Shown here one piece after another: positions 33,369-44,577 of a DNA stretch of 64,000 nucleotides. The DNA lies in NCBI GenBank assembly GCA_011033025.1, contig WFMF01000049.1, positions 682,001 to 746,000 on the forward strand. The letters run 5' to 3'. Both the position numbers and the translations under genes were made by a program. How positions within the stretch are numbered: the stretch's first letter is position 1; every line of letters starts with the position of its first letter. The notes beneath the pieces are model-generated. The model had not been told where the DNA came from, ran no database searches, and saw nothing but the letters and a program-made list of their open reading frames with translations. The stretch comes from Beroe forskalii. Taxonomy: Eukaryota > Ctenophora > Nuda > Beroida > Beroidae.

Positions 33369-33934
33369 TTAATTGTTCAGGTTTTTTTGCAGTTCTATTG
33401 TTTCAAGTTCTATTGTTTCAAGACATAAACCTGTGAAGCTTTAAGAGTGTTCAAACTGTTGAGGGATTGAAATGTAATTGAATTAATGCTCTGCAAGTAC
33501 CTATCACACTCAGTCATATATATTTGCTCATCACTTTCAGTAATATACACAATTAATCAGTGCCTGGGTGAAATCACTGTAAATAATCCTAGAAATACCT
33601 GAAACTGATTCAAAACACGAAATAAAATAATACACACATATTCTGGGAACAGACACTTTAATTTGATCCATAACCACAATATGGCGAGGAGCCATGGGTG
33701 CAGGGCGATTCTTCAATACAAATGAGTAACAAATGGAATGCCCCCTGATCCATACTTACCTAAGTACTGTTCTATTTGTAGATTTGAAGTAGTGTTAGCT
33801 AAAAATACCATAAATTTATTAAGGTCTGTCCAGATCCAATGATAATAGGTACCTATTCTTTGATTTGATAATTAGCTTCGAGTTGGTGAGTTTTAATCAA
33901 GAACATACATACATTTTGATACATTTTGAAGGGT
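33369..33934. other. Intergenic, nothing recognised
   Basis: AT-rich; no gene seen. Confidence 0.45.
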
Positions 33935-34100
33935 TCAGCAGGGATCGCAGTTGGGATCAGTGTAGTCCACGTACTCCAGCCCCTCGTTCAGTACTCCAGT
34001 CGAGTAGGGAGTTGCTGTTGGAGGGTGTGTAACCCGGAACCGGTGGCTTATCCGGGAATTGAGCCAGGAATTCTCCCAGTGCTATTTTGAAGGCCTCGAG
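33935..34100 (-). pseudogene. LINE C-terminal tail fragment
   Basis: Minus strand encodes LEAFKIALGEFLAQFPDKP then PVPGYTPSNSNSLLDWS, then after a one-base shift VLNEGLEYVDYTDPNCDPC and a stop. It is the paralogue of 26889-27128. Only the tail is left. Confidence 0.6.
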
Positions 34101-34424
34101 TCATTCAAATGACGCCACAACTTCTAGATTATCATGCAAACACATGCATACTGTGGCATGTGCATAGTGCACGGGTTTGAATCTGAGGTTTGGTAAGAAA
34201 ATTCAAAGTGGCGTCATGTATATTTTGTACTGGCACAATACTTGCAAAAGACCTTTATAAGACCAGTGCCAGGGCCAGCCCATAATTTAGTCTTGTCTCA
34301 TGGCCCATGAGGGGTGTCACTGTCCGTTTTGTCAAAAAAAAACGGACACACAAATAGGACAAATCAGACATGTCCGTTTTTCTTATTTGTCCATTCTCTC
34401 CGTTTTTTCTGCTTTTGAAAAGCA
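34101..34424. other. Flank of FB2 with diverged palindromic words
   Basis: ACGGACAcacAAATAGGACA, GACATGTCCG and GTGTCACTGTCCG words here have loose inverted counterparts beyond the other end of FB2 (39150-39265), so the true element may reach about 34314. The core boundary used here is set by a 6-base flank match. Confidence 0.4.
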
Positions 34425-34589
34425 GGGGGGGGGCCAACCTCGAAAAACCCCGGGTGGATATAAAAATTGGCAAATGGGGGTTTAATTTTTCGGGGTTTAT
34501 GAGGGTTTAAGGAGGCTAAACTGATAAAAATAGCCGTTTTTCGGTCGGAAAATTCGATTTTCTCTCAAAATGGTACTACTTTAGTTGGG

Positions 34590-34990
34590 AATTTTCGGCT
34601 CTTCACTCAAATGGTACCATATTTGTTGAGGATTTTTGGCACTTTTCTGAAATGGTACCTTTTTTGTTGAGGATATTCGACCCTTTTCTGAAATGGTACC
34701 ATTTTGTTGACGATTTTCGACTCTCATCTGAAATGGTACCATATTTGTTGACGATTTTCAACCCTTTTCTGAAATGGTACCATTTTTGCTGAAGATTTTT
34801 GGCACTTTTCGGAAATGGTACCATTTTTGTTGACGATTTTCGACCCTTTTCTGAAATGGTACCATTTTTGTTGACGATTTTCGACCCTAATCTGAAATGG
34901 TACCATTTTTGTTGACGATTTTCAATCCTTTTCTGAAATGGTACCATTTTTGCTAGAAATTTTTTCTGGGCACTTTTCTGAAATGGTACC
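34590..34990 (-). repeat. 41-bp GGTACC satellite, left arm of FB2
   Basis: About ten units of AAATGGTACCATTTTTGTTG plus AcGATTTTCGACCCTTTTCTG. GGTACC recurs at 34613, 34655, 34695, 34735 and so on. The minus-strand peptide repeats (KIVNKNGTISE / MVPFQKR) are read-through. Confidence 0.9.
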
Positions 34991-35174
34991 TAGTACAGTC
35001 AAATCCTAATTTTTTCAGGAACAAATTCTACACCAAGCGATTTTGACTGTTTTCTATAGTTTTTTGCCCAAAAAATCGATCTAGCAACTTTCCAAGACTT
35101 TCCAGGGTGGGGAAAGTGCCGAAAAATCGATTTTTAGCTGAGGCGCAGCCGACTGACCTGTGAAAAATCATAAC

Positions 35175-35960
35175 TTGACCCAGGAAGGTCGTAGAGACTT
35201 CGTTTTAGGCTTAAAAGAAGCGCAATGGCCATGTTTATATACGACTTGTTCATAAACATATGCCCTAAAATGCTGAGGAACCGAGTTATGGGCGAAAAAA
35301 TGATTTTTTGGGCACCCGCGAGACATTGTGGAAGCGATTTTTGTATCTCGGCCCAGAAAGGTCGTAAAGACTTCGATTTGGGCTTCAAAGAAGCGCAATG
35401 ACCATGTTTATATACAACTTGTTAATGAACATATGCTCTAAAATGCCGAGGAACCGAGTTATGGGCGAAAAACTGATTTTTGGGGCACCCGCGAGACATT
35501 GTGGGAGCAATTTTGTATCTCGGCCTAGGAAGGTCGTTAGAGACTTTGTTTAGGGCTGAAAAGAAGAGCAATGGCCATGTTGATATAGAACTTGTTAATA
35601 AAAATGTGCCCTAAAATGCTCAGAAACAGAGTTATGAGCGAAAAACTGTTTTTGGGCACATGTAAGACATTGTGGAAGCGATTTTTGTATCTCAATTCTC
35701 AGCCCATGAAAGACGTAGAGACTTTGCTTTGGGCTTAAAAGAAGCGCAATGTCATTGTTTATATACGCCCTAGACATATGCCCTAGAATGATGAGGAACC
35801 GAGTTATGGGCGAAAAACTGAATTTTTGGGCACCTGTGAGATATTGCTGAAGCGATTTAGGTATCTTGGCCCAAGAGTCTTGAGTAAAGATTTCATTGTG
35901 GGCTGTAAATACGTGCAATGGGCATGTGTTACTTGTTATCAAAGGTATGTACTAAAATGC
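35175..35960 (-). repeat. 175-bp satellite, left arm of FB2
   Basis: About four and a half units sharing CCTAAAATGCtgAGGAACCG, GTTATGGGCGAAAAA, GACATTGTGGAAGCGATTTT and AAGAAGCGCAATGgCCATGT; the unit start moves from about 35281 to 35455 and onward by about 175 bases. Divergence increases toward the centre of the element. Confidence 0.9.
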
Positions 35961-36460
35961 TCTAGAACAAAGTCATGTAATTTTAGTTTTCTTCTGAGTT
36001 GAGGCAATTTTCCTGGGCTCAGCCTAGGAAGGTCATTGAAACTTATCAAAATAATACAATAGCCATGTTTATATACAGACTTGTATAGATTTGATAAACT
36101 GATATGGGGCTCCCTACTAAGGCAAGCACAATTTTCTAATCACAGCTTTGCCCCAAGAAGGGCTTAAAACTTAAAAAGAACGGCAACTGTGTAGACTATT
36201 AGGGGCTAATGTAAAGATGATGATTGATGATTCATTGATGACACCTAGCTCTACGACCTGTATGTGTGGCAATACCTAAAACTTAGTCCATATACTGCTT
36301 TGGTGAACTAGGATATAAAATTGCTTCAGCCATGTCTATTGTCTGATGAGTCATGGCCGATATTGCCAAAACATCAGGTTTTTGCTAATAATCTGAGGTC
36401 TACAATGAAATCTACAAGCCTCTTGGGCAGAGATGCAGAAATAGCATTGGCCATCTTACT

Positions 36461-36990
36461 ATTCTTCATCATATATATATTTATCTATGTAATTATGTTT
36501 GTCTGGCGTCTGTCCGGTCTGACACCACTCCGTAATGTATCAGAAGACGTGAAATTAGACGCTTGACACCGGTTAACTAGACTATATGGATAGTATAGAA
36601 CTGCCTCATCAGCAAATTCACAGTAGGTTATAAATATTTTGAAATAAGGTCTTAGGTACTGCTTTCTAGCAGGATCCAGGCTGTCCGGTCTGACATCACT
36701 TGCACAGAGCAGGATGTATATCATATGACTATATATAATTCTTCATCATATATATATATTTATCTATGTAATTATGTTTGTCTGGCGTCTGTCCGGTCTG
36801 ACACCACTCCGTAATGTATCAGAAGACATGAAATTAGACCCTTGACACCGGTTAAACTAGACTATATATGCTTATATGGATAGTATAGCACTGCCTCATC
36901 AGCAAATTCACAGTAGGTTATAAATATTTTGAAATAAGGTACTGCTTTCTAGCAGGACCCAGGCTGTCCGGTCTGACATCACTCGCAACC
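36461..36990. repeat. Two-copy direct duplication in the centre of FB2
   Basis: Copies at about 36461-36705 and 36738-36985 share CTTCATCATATATATATTTA, GTCTGGCGTCTGTCCGGTCT, GTATCAGAAGAC, GACACCGGTTAA and TCTAGCAGGAtCCAGGCTG blocks. Confidence 0.85.
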
Positions 36991-37054
36991 CAATCGAATA
37001 CTCGACCGGAGGTCGCGGGTTTTGCTAGTGTCTTATAATGCACAAAACATCAGT

Positions 37055-37140
37055 TTTTCGCCAATAACTTTGTTCTGGAGCATTTGAGGACATATGTTTA
37101 TAAACATATGTCCTCAAATGCTCCAGAAGAAAGTTATGGG
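37055..37140. repeat. Perfect palindrome at the FB2 arm turn
   Basis: TCTGGAGCATTTGAGGACAT followed by ATGTTTATAAACAT and the exact inverse, centred near 37097; part of the 175-bp unit in two orientations. Confidence 0.85.
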
Positions 37141-38270
37141 CGAAAAACTGATGTTTTGGGCATAAATTCACATTTCGTACAAATCCAAAATCAAGCTTCA
37201 ATGACCTTCCTGGGCCAAGATTGCTTCCACAATGCCTTGCAGGTGCCTAAAACACAGTTTTTTGCCCATAACTCGGTTCCTCAGCATTTTAGGGCATATG
37301 TTTGTTAACAAGTCGTCTATAAACATGGCCATTGCGCTTCTTTTAAGCCCTAAACGAAGTCTCTACGACCTTCCTGGGCCGAGATACAAAAATCGCTTCC
37401 ACAATGTCTCGTGGGTGCCCCAAAAATCAGTTTTTCGCCCATAACTCGGTTCCTCGGCATTTTAGAGCATATGTTCATTAACAAGTTGTATATCAACATG
37501 GTCATTGCGCTTCTTTTAAGCCCAAATAGAAGTCTTTACGACCTTCTTAGGCCTAGGCCGAGATACAAAAATCGCTTCCACAATGTCTCATGGTTGCCCG
37601 AAAAATCAGTTTTTCGCCCATAACTCGGTTCCTGAGCATTTTAGGGTATATGTTTATTAGCAAGTCGGCTATAAACATGGCCATTGCGCTTCTTTTAAGC
37701 CCTAAATGAAGTCTCTATGACCTTCCTGGGCTGAGATACAAGAATCGCTTCCACAATGTCTCGTGGGTGCCCCAAAAATCAGTTTTTCGCCCATAACTCG
37801 GTTCCTCGGCATTTTAGAGCATATGTTCATTAACAAGTTGTATATAAACATGGTCATTGCGCTTCTTTTAAGCCCAAATCGAAGTCTTTACGACCTTCCT
37901 AGGCCTAGGCCGAGATACAAAAATCGCTCCCACAATGTCTCGCAGGTGCCCAAAAAATCAGTTTTCCGCCCATAACTCGGTTCCTCGGCATTTTAGAGCA
38001 TATGTTCATTAACAAGTCGTAAATAAACATGGCCATTGCGCTTCTTTTAAGCCCAATTCGAAGTCTTTACGACCTTCCTGGATCTAGATACAAAAATCGC
38101 TTCCACAATGTCTCGCGGGTGCCCAAAAAACAGTTTTTTGCCCATAACTCTGTTCCTGAGCATTTTAGGCCATATGTTTATTGACAAGTCGTATATAAAC
38201 ATGGCCATTGCGCTTCTTTTAAGCCTAAAACGAAGTCTCTAAGACCTTCCTGGGCCAAGTTATGATTTTT
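37141..38270 (+). repeat. 175-bp satellite, right arm of FB2
   Basis: About six units, inverted relative to 35175-35960; GCCCATAACTCGGTTCCT recurs near 37262, 37437, 37617, 37790, 37970 and 38141. Confidence 0.9.
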
Positions 38271-38459
38271 CATAGGTCAGTCGGCTGCGCCTCAATTAAA
38301 AATTGATTTTTCGGCACTTTCCCCACCCTGGAAAGTCTTGGAAAGTTGCTAGATCGATTTTTTGGGCAAAAAACTATAGAAAACAGTCAAAATCGCTTGG
38401 TGTAGAATTTGTTCCGATTTTGGGCTATTTTCGGCCAGATTTGACTGTACTAACCATTT

Positions 38460-39040
38460 TTGTTTAGGATTTTCAACCCTTTTCTGAAATGGTACCATTT
38501 TTGCCGGAGATTTTTTCTGGGCACTTTTCTGAAATGGTACCATTTTTGTTGAGGATTTTCGACCCTTTTCTTAAATGGTACCATGTTTGTTGACGATTTT
38601 CGACCCTTATCTGAAATGGTACCATTTTTGTTGACGATTTTCAGCCCTTTTCTGAAATGGTACCATTTTTGCTGAAGATTTTTTGGCACTTTTCGGAAAT
38701 GGTACCATTTTTTGTTGACAATTTTCGACCCTTTTCTGAAATGGTACCTACCATTTTTGTTGAGGATTTTCAACCCTTTTCTGAAATGGTACCATTTTTG
38801 CTGAAAATTTTTGGCACTTTTCTGAAATGGTACCATTTTTGTTGAGGATTTTCGAACCTTTTCTTAAATGGTACCACTTTTTGTTGAGAAATTTTAAAAT
38901 TCAATCAGAAACAGTACCATTTTTTAGAAAATTTTCCGATTTTTTTTCAAATGGTACCACTTTTGATGATTATTTTCGACCCTTTTCTGAAATGGTACCA
39001 TTTTAGTTGTGGATTTTTGGCCCTATTTTGAAATGGTACC
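38460..39040 (+). repeat. 41-bp GGTACC satellite, right arm of FB2
   Basis: About fourteen units inverted with respect to the left array overall order; the sequence of each unit (AAATGGTACCATTTTTGTTG) reads much the same in both arrays because GGTACC sits in a partly palindromic AAATGGTACCATTT context. Confidence 0.85.
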
Positions 39041-39148
39041 CATTCAAACCCCCAAAAACCCCGAAGTGGATATAAAAAAAGCCAAATAGGGGTTTAATTT
39101 TTCGGGGTTTATGGGGGTTTTTCGAGGTTGGCCCCCCCCCCCAAAGCA

Positions 39149-40800
39149 AACAAAGTCAAAAAGGACAACACGGAAAACACAATCATGTCCGATTTGTGAC
39201 AAATCGGACATGTCCGTGATGTCCTTTTCTTTCGTTTTCTCTCATTGTCAATATTCTCAGCTAAGTGACACTTAGGTAAGTACTAAAGTAGGAAATTGTC
39301 TAGACTTCCTTAATTATAGGTAGGTAATATACATTTAAATATCATTCATTGTTCAGTCTTTGAAACTGAGTTGGCAAGTAACCTTACTGTTAACTGGTAG
39401 ACAGGTAGAAACCACAGAATCGTTTTGGAATCATTGTCTGGACGATTAAATTAAGGAATCAATGGGAATTGTATGATTTATAATGCCACTGCACAGTCGC
39501 ATTTCATAATCTCAATTTCTTCAGAATCTCACGCATTTAACATGGCTACAGTACTTGAATTAACTATAACTAACCTGCAGAATTAATCAAGATCATACTT
39601 CCCATTGAAAATGACTTCTAAGCTGACTGATGTTATATCCACTCGCGTGCGCTTTTTGAAGACATTTTAGGTAGCGGGCGCGCGCGGCCCGGTAAAATAT
39701 CTGCACGCTAAATTTGATATACCCAGCGGATATAGCCCGGCCCGCGAGAGCAGTTCTGCGTCGGTTGCCTCTTGGAAGAAAATATTTTTTGGTGCTAAAC
39801 TGGCTGAGATCATTGAAAGTGTCCACAACAACAATTTTAGCAGCAAAATATCGATCATGAGGCAAAAAACTGGCAAATAGAAGGATTTTTGTGGAGTTGA
39901 TTATCGACAAAAACATCGAGGCGATGGAAAGTTAAGAGTCAAAACACTGAAACTGATATTCATCATTGTTCAGCAGTTTACTGAATCATGAAATTATGAG
40001 AAGTAGTTCAACTTCGAAATAGAATTAATAAATATTCAGTAAATTATGTGGCCAACAGTAGACAAAAGTCGAGTCAAATAGCAGAGAAAACAGTGAACTG
40101 CAGTGATAGCAGTGAAAGCAGTGATAGCAGTGAAAGCAGTGATAGCAGCAGTTCTGTAAAATTCTGTAAAAGCAACCATTCCGAGAAAGAGAAGTAAAAA
40201 GATACAAAATCAAAAACGAGAGAATGAAATACAATATCATGAAATAAAGTTAGAATTTGCATTTGTGTTGATCATTAATTGCATTGCCATGTTGTCATAC
40301 ACATTCTTCGGAAATAGCAAGAGGTGAGTGAGAGCAATACGTCATTATCATTAGTAACAATGGTGCATTATTTTTTCTCACACACAGCGGATACGATGTA
40401 AAATAAATGCCGCCTAATTACCGCGACACTCTGATACATTGTGCAACTTCCCGTGAGAAAAATTTTGAGGGACACTTTATTCTATTGACTTACCATATTC
40501 AACCATGGTTATTACGTCATTCTCATTTGTCTATTATAACAGTGCTGCAGAGTTTCACCAAATGTAAATACGCTTATTTTAACCCATTTTCTTTCATCGT
40601 TTTGTATCTCTTTTCAAGTTCTGCTGTAACTAATGCGTTTCACAAAGTGACATGCTACCATTTTCCCCTTTGTTTGTTTTTTCCAATTATTGTTTGTTTT
40701 TCCAAGATTGCTAGTGTTTTAAGTTTAATTAACAGCATCTAACCACATTTTTAGCCAATTATCCTTCGATTGCAAGACCTTTGAGATTGATCCATGCTTT
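39149..40800. other. Intergenic; small AGTGAAAGC/AGTGATAGC repeat
   Basis: The only structure I see is an 18-base repeat (GTGATAGCAGTGAAAGCA) at about 40099-40149 and a GC-rich patch GCGGGCGCGCGCGGCCCGG at 39674. The 107-codon minus frame 39593-39916 and the 111-codon frame 40407-40742 show no recognisable domain. Confidence 0.45.
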
Positions 40801-41290
40801 GATTCGATTCGCCTTTAAAATTTTCGCCCTCGGGCCCTTCGGGCCCTCGGGCTCATAACTTCTACATAAGCTTTGCCAACCCCTTCGATCAAATACTTAC
40901 GGTGCTTAATCGTGTTTGTATTGCATTTGTGAAAAATTAAATTTTTGTTAATTTGAGAAAAAACTCAATGTTATTATTGCAAAACCTTCCTATGTGTGTT
41001 CAAATCTTCGAGGATTTACTTGAACATTCAACTTTTTTCATCTTAGATGTGCCATTCTCCCAAAAAGCTCACGCGAGTGGATATATACCATATACTCCTC
41101 GCCTCATGGGCTGAATTTCGTATAGCACTCGGGCTCTTCGAGCCCTGCGTGCTATACGATATATATCCCACTCGGGCTAGCGCCCTCGAGGGATATATTT
41201 TCATATCGCACGCGCATGCGCGTGCGATATGAAATTCAGCCCTAGAGGCTGCGGGTATATGTATATATATCTTCCAAAGAACCACACCAT
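40801..41290. repeat. Hairpin-rich GC patches
   Basis: GCCCTCGGGCCCTTCGGGCC at about 40826 folds on itself. At 41041-41285 an imperfect inverted repeat links GGGCTGAATTTCGTATAGCAC to GTGCGATATGAAATTCAGCCC, with inner CACTCGGGCT / AGCCCGAG words and GCGCATGCGC. It looks like a degenerate fold-back element. Confidence 0.5.
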
Positions 41291-42931
41291 TCTATAATAT
41301 TATGTTAATATGTGTCCTTTCCCAGCTTCCCCTCGGTGTCTCCGTAGTGAGGATTAATTTTAACTATCTATCCCACGGCTTGATTACTATCATGATGTGT
41401 CACATATATTAGTGGATGTCACTATAAGACCCTATCTAATTGAGATGTAATCGGCCACGTTACTATCAATAGCCTGGTCGAGCTAACGCCATTGTACCTT
41501 CGCTAATAAATACAGATCTTCTAATTACCGGATTGTTGTTAAAATGAGTTATGTATGAGTTGCAATTAATAGAGCTATAAAGCATTAGTGCAGTGACTTT
41601 GTTACCTGAGTTATAATATCATCGCGTGTCAGTGTCACTTGGACACTTGCTACTTTTCCCTACTTATAAGATAGGTAGATATAGGTAGACAATATATAGG
41701 GATACTTTCCGAGGGATGCTTTCCGAGGGCGCAGCTCGAGGGGTGTATACTGTATCCGGTTTGGATTGACAGCAGCCGAAACGGCGAGGGTCTTAACCCG
41801 CTTAATACCCGATCAGGTGAGTGTCTATGAGTCTATGTATCGTGGAAGCATAGACACCAATGAAAACGTCTAAAGCCATTGCAGTTGAGTATCAGTTGCC
41901 AGTATCAGGAATGATGCTGTTAGTTTATTTAATTAAGTGTGTGTATGGTTATAACTGTGTGGGGGTTCCCCAAATTGTGTGTTGGCGTGTTGCAATAGGT
42001 ACTAACAAATCATCTTATAACAAGTTGGATTTTAAAAGTTTTATTAGTTTATTGTGAATTTATCATTGCAACACCTATATAATTTGAACTTTTATTAATG
42101 GATTAAACTCACACAAATTAACTACTACTTAATTTCAATTGAGAATACATCTAGTTAACAGAGTTGTGTTAAGTGCCGCACCATATAATTACATAATTAC
42201 CAATTACCCCACTACCCTGTTAAACTCTATCAAAAGAACCATTTCCCGGGGTCCCTGCCAAGTTGCTTTGTGCGGGAACACCTCTTTATTAAAATATGAC
42301 CTTGAGATGCTCAATTATCGCGAAATCAGATATCTTCTTACCCCGGTCTGCTCTCATTGGTACACAATGAGCAATGGGTGTCACAGATGGGCCAGATAGC
42401 TCCGGAGTTCCCTAACACTGGCCGTACATGAGCTATCATTATTGTCGGTAATCTGCACGCCTCATTGCTCCTTCACAAAGATACCCAACTCCCATAATTT
42501 CCTATAATTTCACTAGACTTAGTCCCAGCTGCTGCCGGTGAACATGATACTTGTACACTCGATCAGCTAGGTACTAAGATGCCTTCTGTTGCTTGGTCGT
42601 GGCCCCCAGGAATGAATTTCGTTCAAATAATTGTAAGTGGTGAAATCAAGCCGAGGTTTGAAAGTTCTTGTTACAGTAAGTAGATTCCTGTTATGTCTCG
42701 CTGTTATCAAGTTATTGCCACTGCTGAAGGTTTACAACGCCAGTTTTATCCCTCAGAATCCCGATTCCAATCTCGCCTAATTCTAAGTAAGTTTGCAAAT
42801 GCACACTTCCTGCAAGTTCATAGTTTTTATTTCTAGAATAATCCCTGTGCATACCTATTAAAGTTATTTCTTTATTTGTTATTTCGTTGCATCCCCTCTA
42901 GAATAATGTGTCACGTCTCTACCTCTAGTGT
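41291..42931. other. Intergenic; one small dispersed repeat
   Basis: At about 41695-41800 the words GGAtACTTTCCGAGGG, GCAGCTCGAGGGG and GGCGAGGGTCTTAA form a piece that recurs inverted at about 52965-53035 (AGACCCTCGCCC, TTGAGCTGCTCCC, GGAAAGTATCC). Frames at 41860-42399 have no recognisable domain; part of this region could be 3' untranslated sequence of the minus-strand glycosyltransferase. Confidence 0.45.
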
Positions 42932-44577
42932 CTACACTTTGCGTTTGTAAAAGCCCCACCGCCATGAAAACAGCTGTATATACCGCATGTCCCAGGATCG
43001 TTTTTTGTCTCGGAAAACCGGCTCCTCCCTTAAGTAATGGAATCGTTTCTTATTGTGAATCACTTTGAATTCCGGACATAAAGCGACCTTCATCCCTTCA
43101 GCTCGAAACCTCAGGAATATGTCCTTGTGCTCCTTCTTCTTAAGTTCTGCGCTCCACCCACCCACCCTCTGCATATCCTTGGTTTTGGCAACGAAGAAAT
43201 TATGCGTCATGTCACATCGTAGACACTTGGGGAAATTAACAATGGGTTCTGGGCTTGCCTCACACGATCCACTGTGGACCCAATTGCAACCTCTTGTGTA
43301 TATGCGAGCATCTTGACACAGCGTAGTATTAAAGATGAAATTTCCGATGAAGTTTTCATGTCCATGTGTTGTGGACCTGCCACCAGCAACTGAAGCATCA
43401 GTGGTATCCAGTAACTCAACCAGACCTGCAATGTCAGTGTGAAGGTCAAATATAGCATCATCATCGAAGAGGCCAGTGTAGGTGGTTTGTACCATTCTGA
43501 CCCCTATGTTCCTGCCTTCTGCTATCCCGACATTGCTCTCCTCACCCACCACGTAAGTGAGAAGTGGGGTGCTTAGTAGCTGGTCCAACACCCCATCCGC
43601 ATACTCCACCTCAGCATCGTCCACTACAATCATAGGCAGGTGGTAGCCCAACACCCGCTTGATGCTCTGTGCCAGGTCCAGCACTAGAGGCACCCGGCCA
43701 CCTGTCTTCAGTACTATTGTTACACAGTCTGCCAGGTGCACGCACCGAGTGATTTCCTCGGGAGGCAGGGGAAGGACGGGCGGGGCTCTGTTAAAGGCGA
43801 GTGCTGGCATGTCACAGCCATCAGCAGTCTCAGGGGGTGGGTGGAGCAGCGCTTTGCGGTCCTGAAACGAAAAGTTCACTTGAAAATGGAAAGTTGGTGT
43901 CATTGAACATGAATTTTATAATTTAGTTCTCTCAATGAAAATTTCCAAATGCAAATATGAGATAGCTGATTTGTACGTACCTCCAAGAAAGCATTTTCGT
44001 CTTGCAAAATCATCTGAGATAGTACTTTGTGGCAGTCTGTCAGAGCTACTCTGTCCGACCTTGCCTTCGCACCCATCAATTTAAGAGACTCGACATTGCC
44101 TTTGAAGGTGTCAGGGACGGGCGTCAGACAATGCCCAGTCACTGTTTGAAGAGTGGTGGTGTTTAGTACGAGGAAGGTGAGAGAAAGTGGGCTGCATTCC
44201 CCCACCACGACAAACCACTCGTGTGAGGGGTCTGACATGACACACATACCACTGGCAGCGTGTTTCAGCCATCCCTGTCGTGTGAACCTGAAGCTGTGAG
44301 CTGCACGAGGGTTGCACCACCCAGGAACCAGCTGGTGCTCCTTGTCCAGCACCAGACAGAAACCCACCCACTCGTTAATGATTCGGAATGAACTGTCTTC
44401 TGTCTCTGTTTGGGAGGCTGATCCTGTACTCCGGAATGGGGACGTGACGAGATTCAGGGGAGCAAAGTCCATACCCACTTTGTTATGAAAGTATACAAGA
44501 AGTTGTGCGGAGATAACAAGGCATGTCAGAACAACCAAAATCTTTTTCAGCAATAATTTGACATTGCTCAGAAACAT
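42932..44577 (-). CDS. Lectin-like + GT-A glycosyltransferase, copy A (beta-1,4-GalNAc transferase-like)
   Basis: Two exons, 44577-43981 and 43861-42932, joined across a 119-bp intron (GAG|GTACGT donor, TTTCAG|GAC acceptor, phase 0), give about 508 residues. The methionine at 44575-44577 is chosen by alignment with copy B; the frame is open to 44652. A basic start (LLLKK) and one hydrophobic segment (ILVVLTCLVISAQLLVYF) predict a type II Golgi anchor. Residues about 64-192 look like a beta-trefoil R-type lectin domain (GWCNPRAAHSFRF, LKHAASGMCV, GHCLTPV). From about 244 a GT-A domain follows: VTIVLKTGG, MIVVDDAE, SNVGIAEGRNIGV, LFDDDA (metal-binding DxD-like) and NFFVAKTKDM...GGWSAEL, as in GT12 B4GALNT enzymes. 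The likely catalytic loop reads EHKD rather than EHED in copy B, so activity may be altered. Sugar specificity cannot be told. Confidence 0.85.
43862..43980 (-). other. Intron of glycosyltransferase copy A
   Basis: 119 bases, GTACGTAC... to ...CGTTTCAG. The 3' half is nearly identical to that of copy B, while the 5' half has about 21 extra bases. Confidence 0.85.

Larger units (their letters stand above)
34425..39142. mobile_element. Giant fold-back element FB2 built from nested satellites (4.7 kb)
   Basis: Left end GGGGGGGGGCCAACCTCGAA is inverted at the right end (TTCGAGGTTGGCC followed by a C run). AAAGCA flanks both ends (34419-34424, 39143-39148). Each arm then has, in mirrored order, GGTTTAATTTTTCGGGGTTT, an array of about 41-bp units containing GGTACC, an AT-rich spacer with GCGCAGCCGACTGACCT, and an array of about 175-bp units. 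The centre (about 36000-37070) is partly duplicated and not symmetrical. No transposase is present. The architecture resembles FB/Galileo/TU-type elements, whose long inverted repeats contain tandem subrepeats. All frames inside are repeat read-through. Confidence 0.8.

Noticed and set aside
36321-36566. Small membrane protein frame in the centre of FB2
   Set aside because: The hydrophobic stretch comes from TATATATA-rich DNA that is directly duplicated at 36738 without keeping the frame.
37084-38272. Repeated 70-codon frames of the MGAPKISFSPITRFLGILEH type as a protein family
   Set aside because: They are read-through of the 175-bp satellite in FB2, and occur in several frames and on both strands.
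34590-39040. Regular repeats suggesting a CRISPR-like array (also at 13556-14012 and 60900-61475)
   Set aside because: The units are directly tandem with no unique spacers, lie in a eukaryotic window and have no cas genes; they are minisatellites.
39593-39916. 107-codon minus frame as a gene
   Set aside because: No domain, overlapping frame of similar length, low-complexity GC patch; no support.
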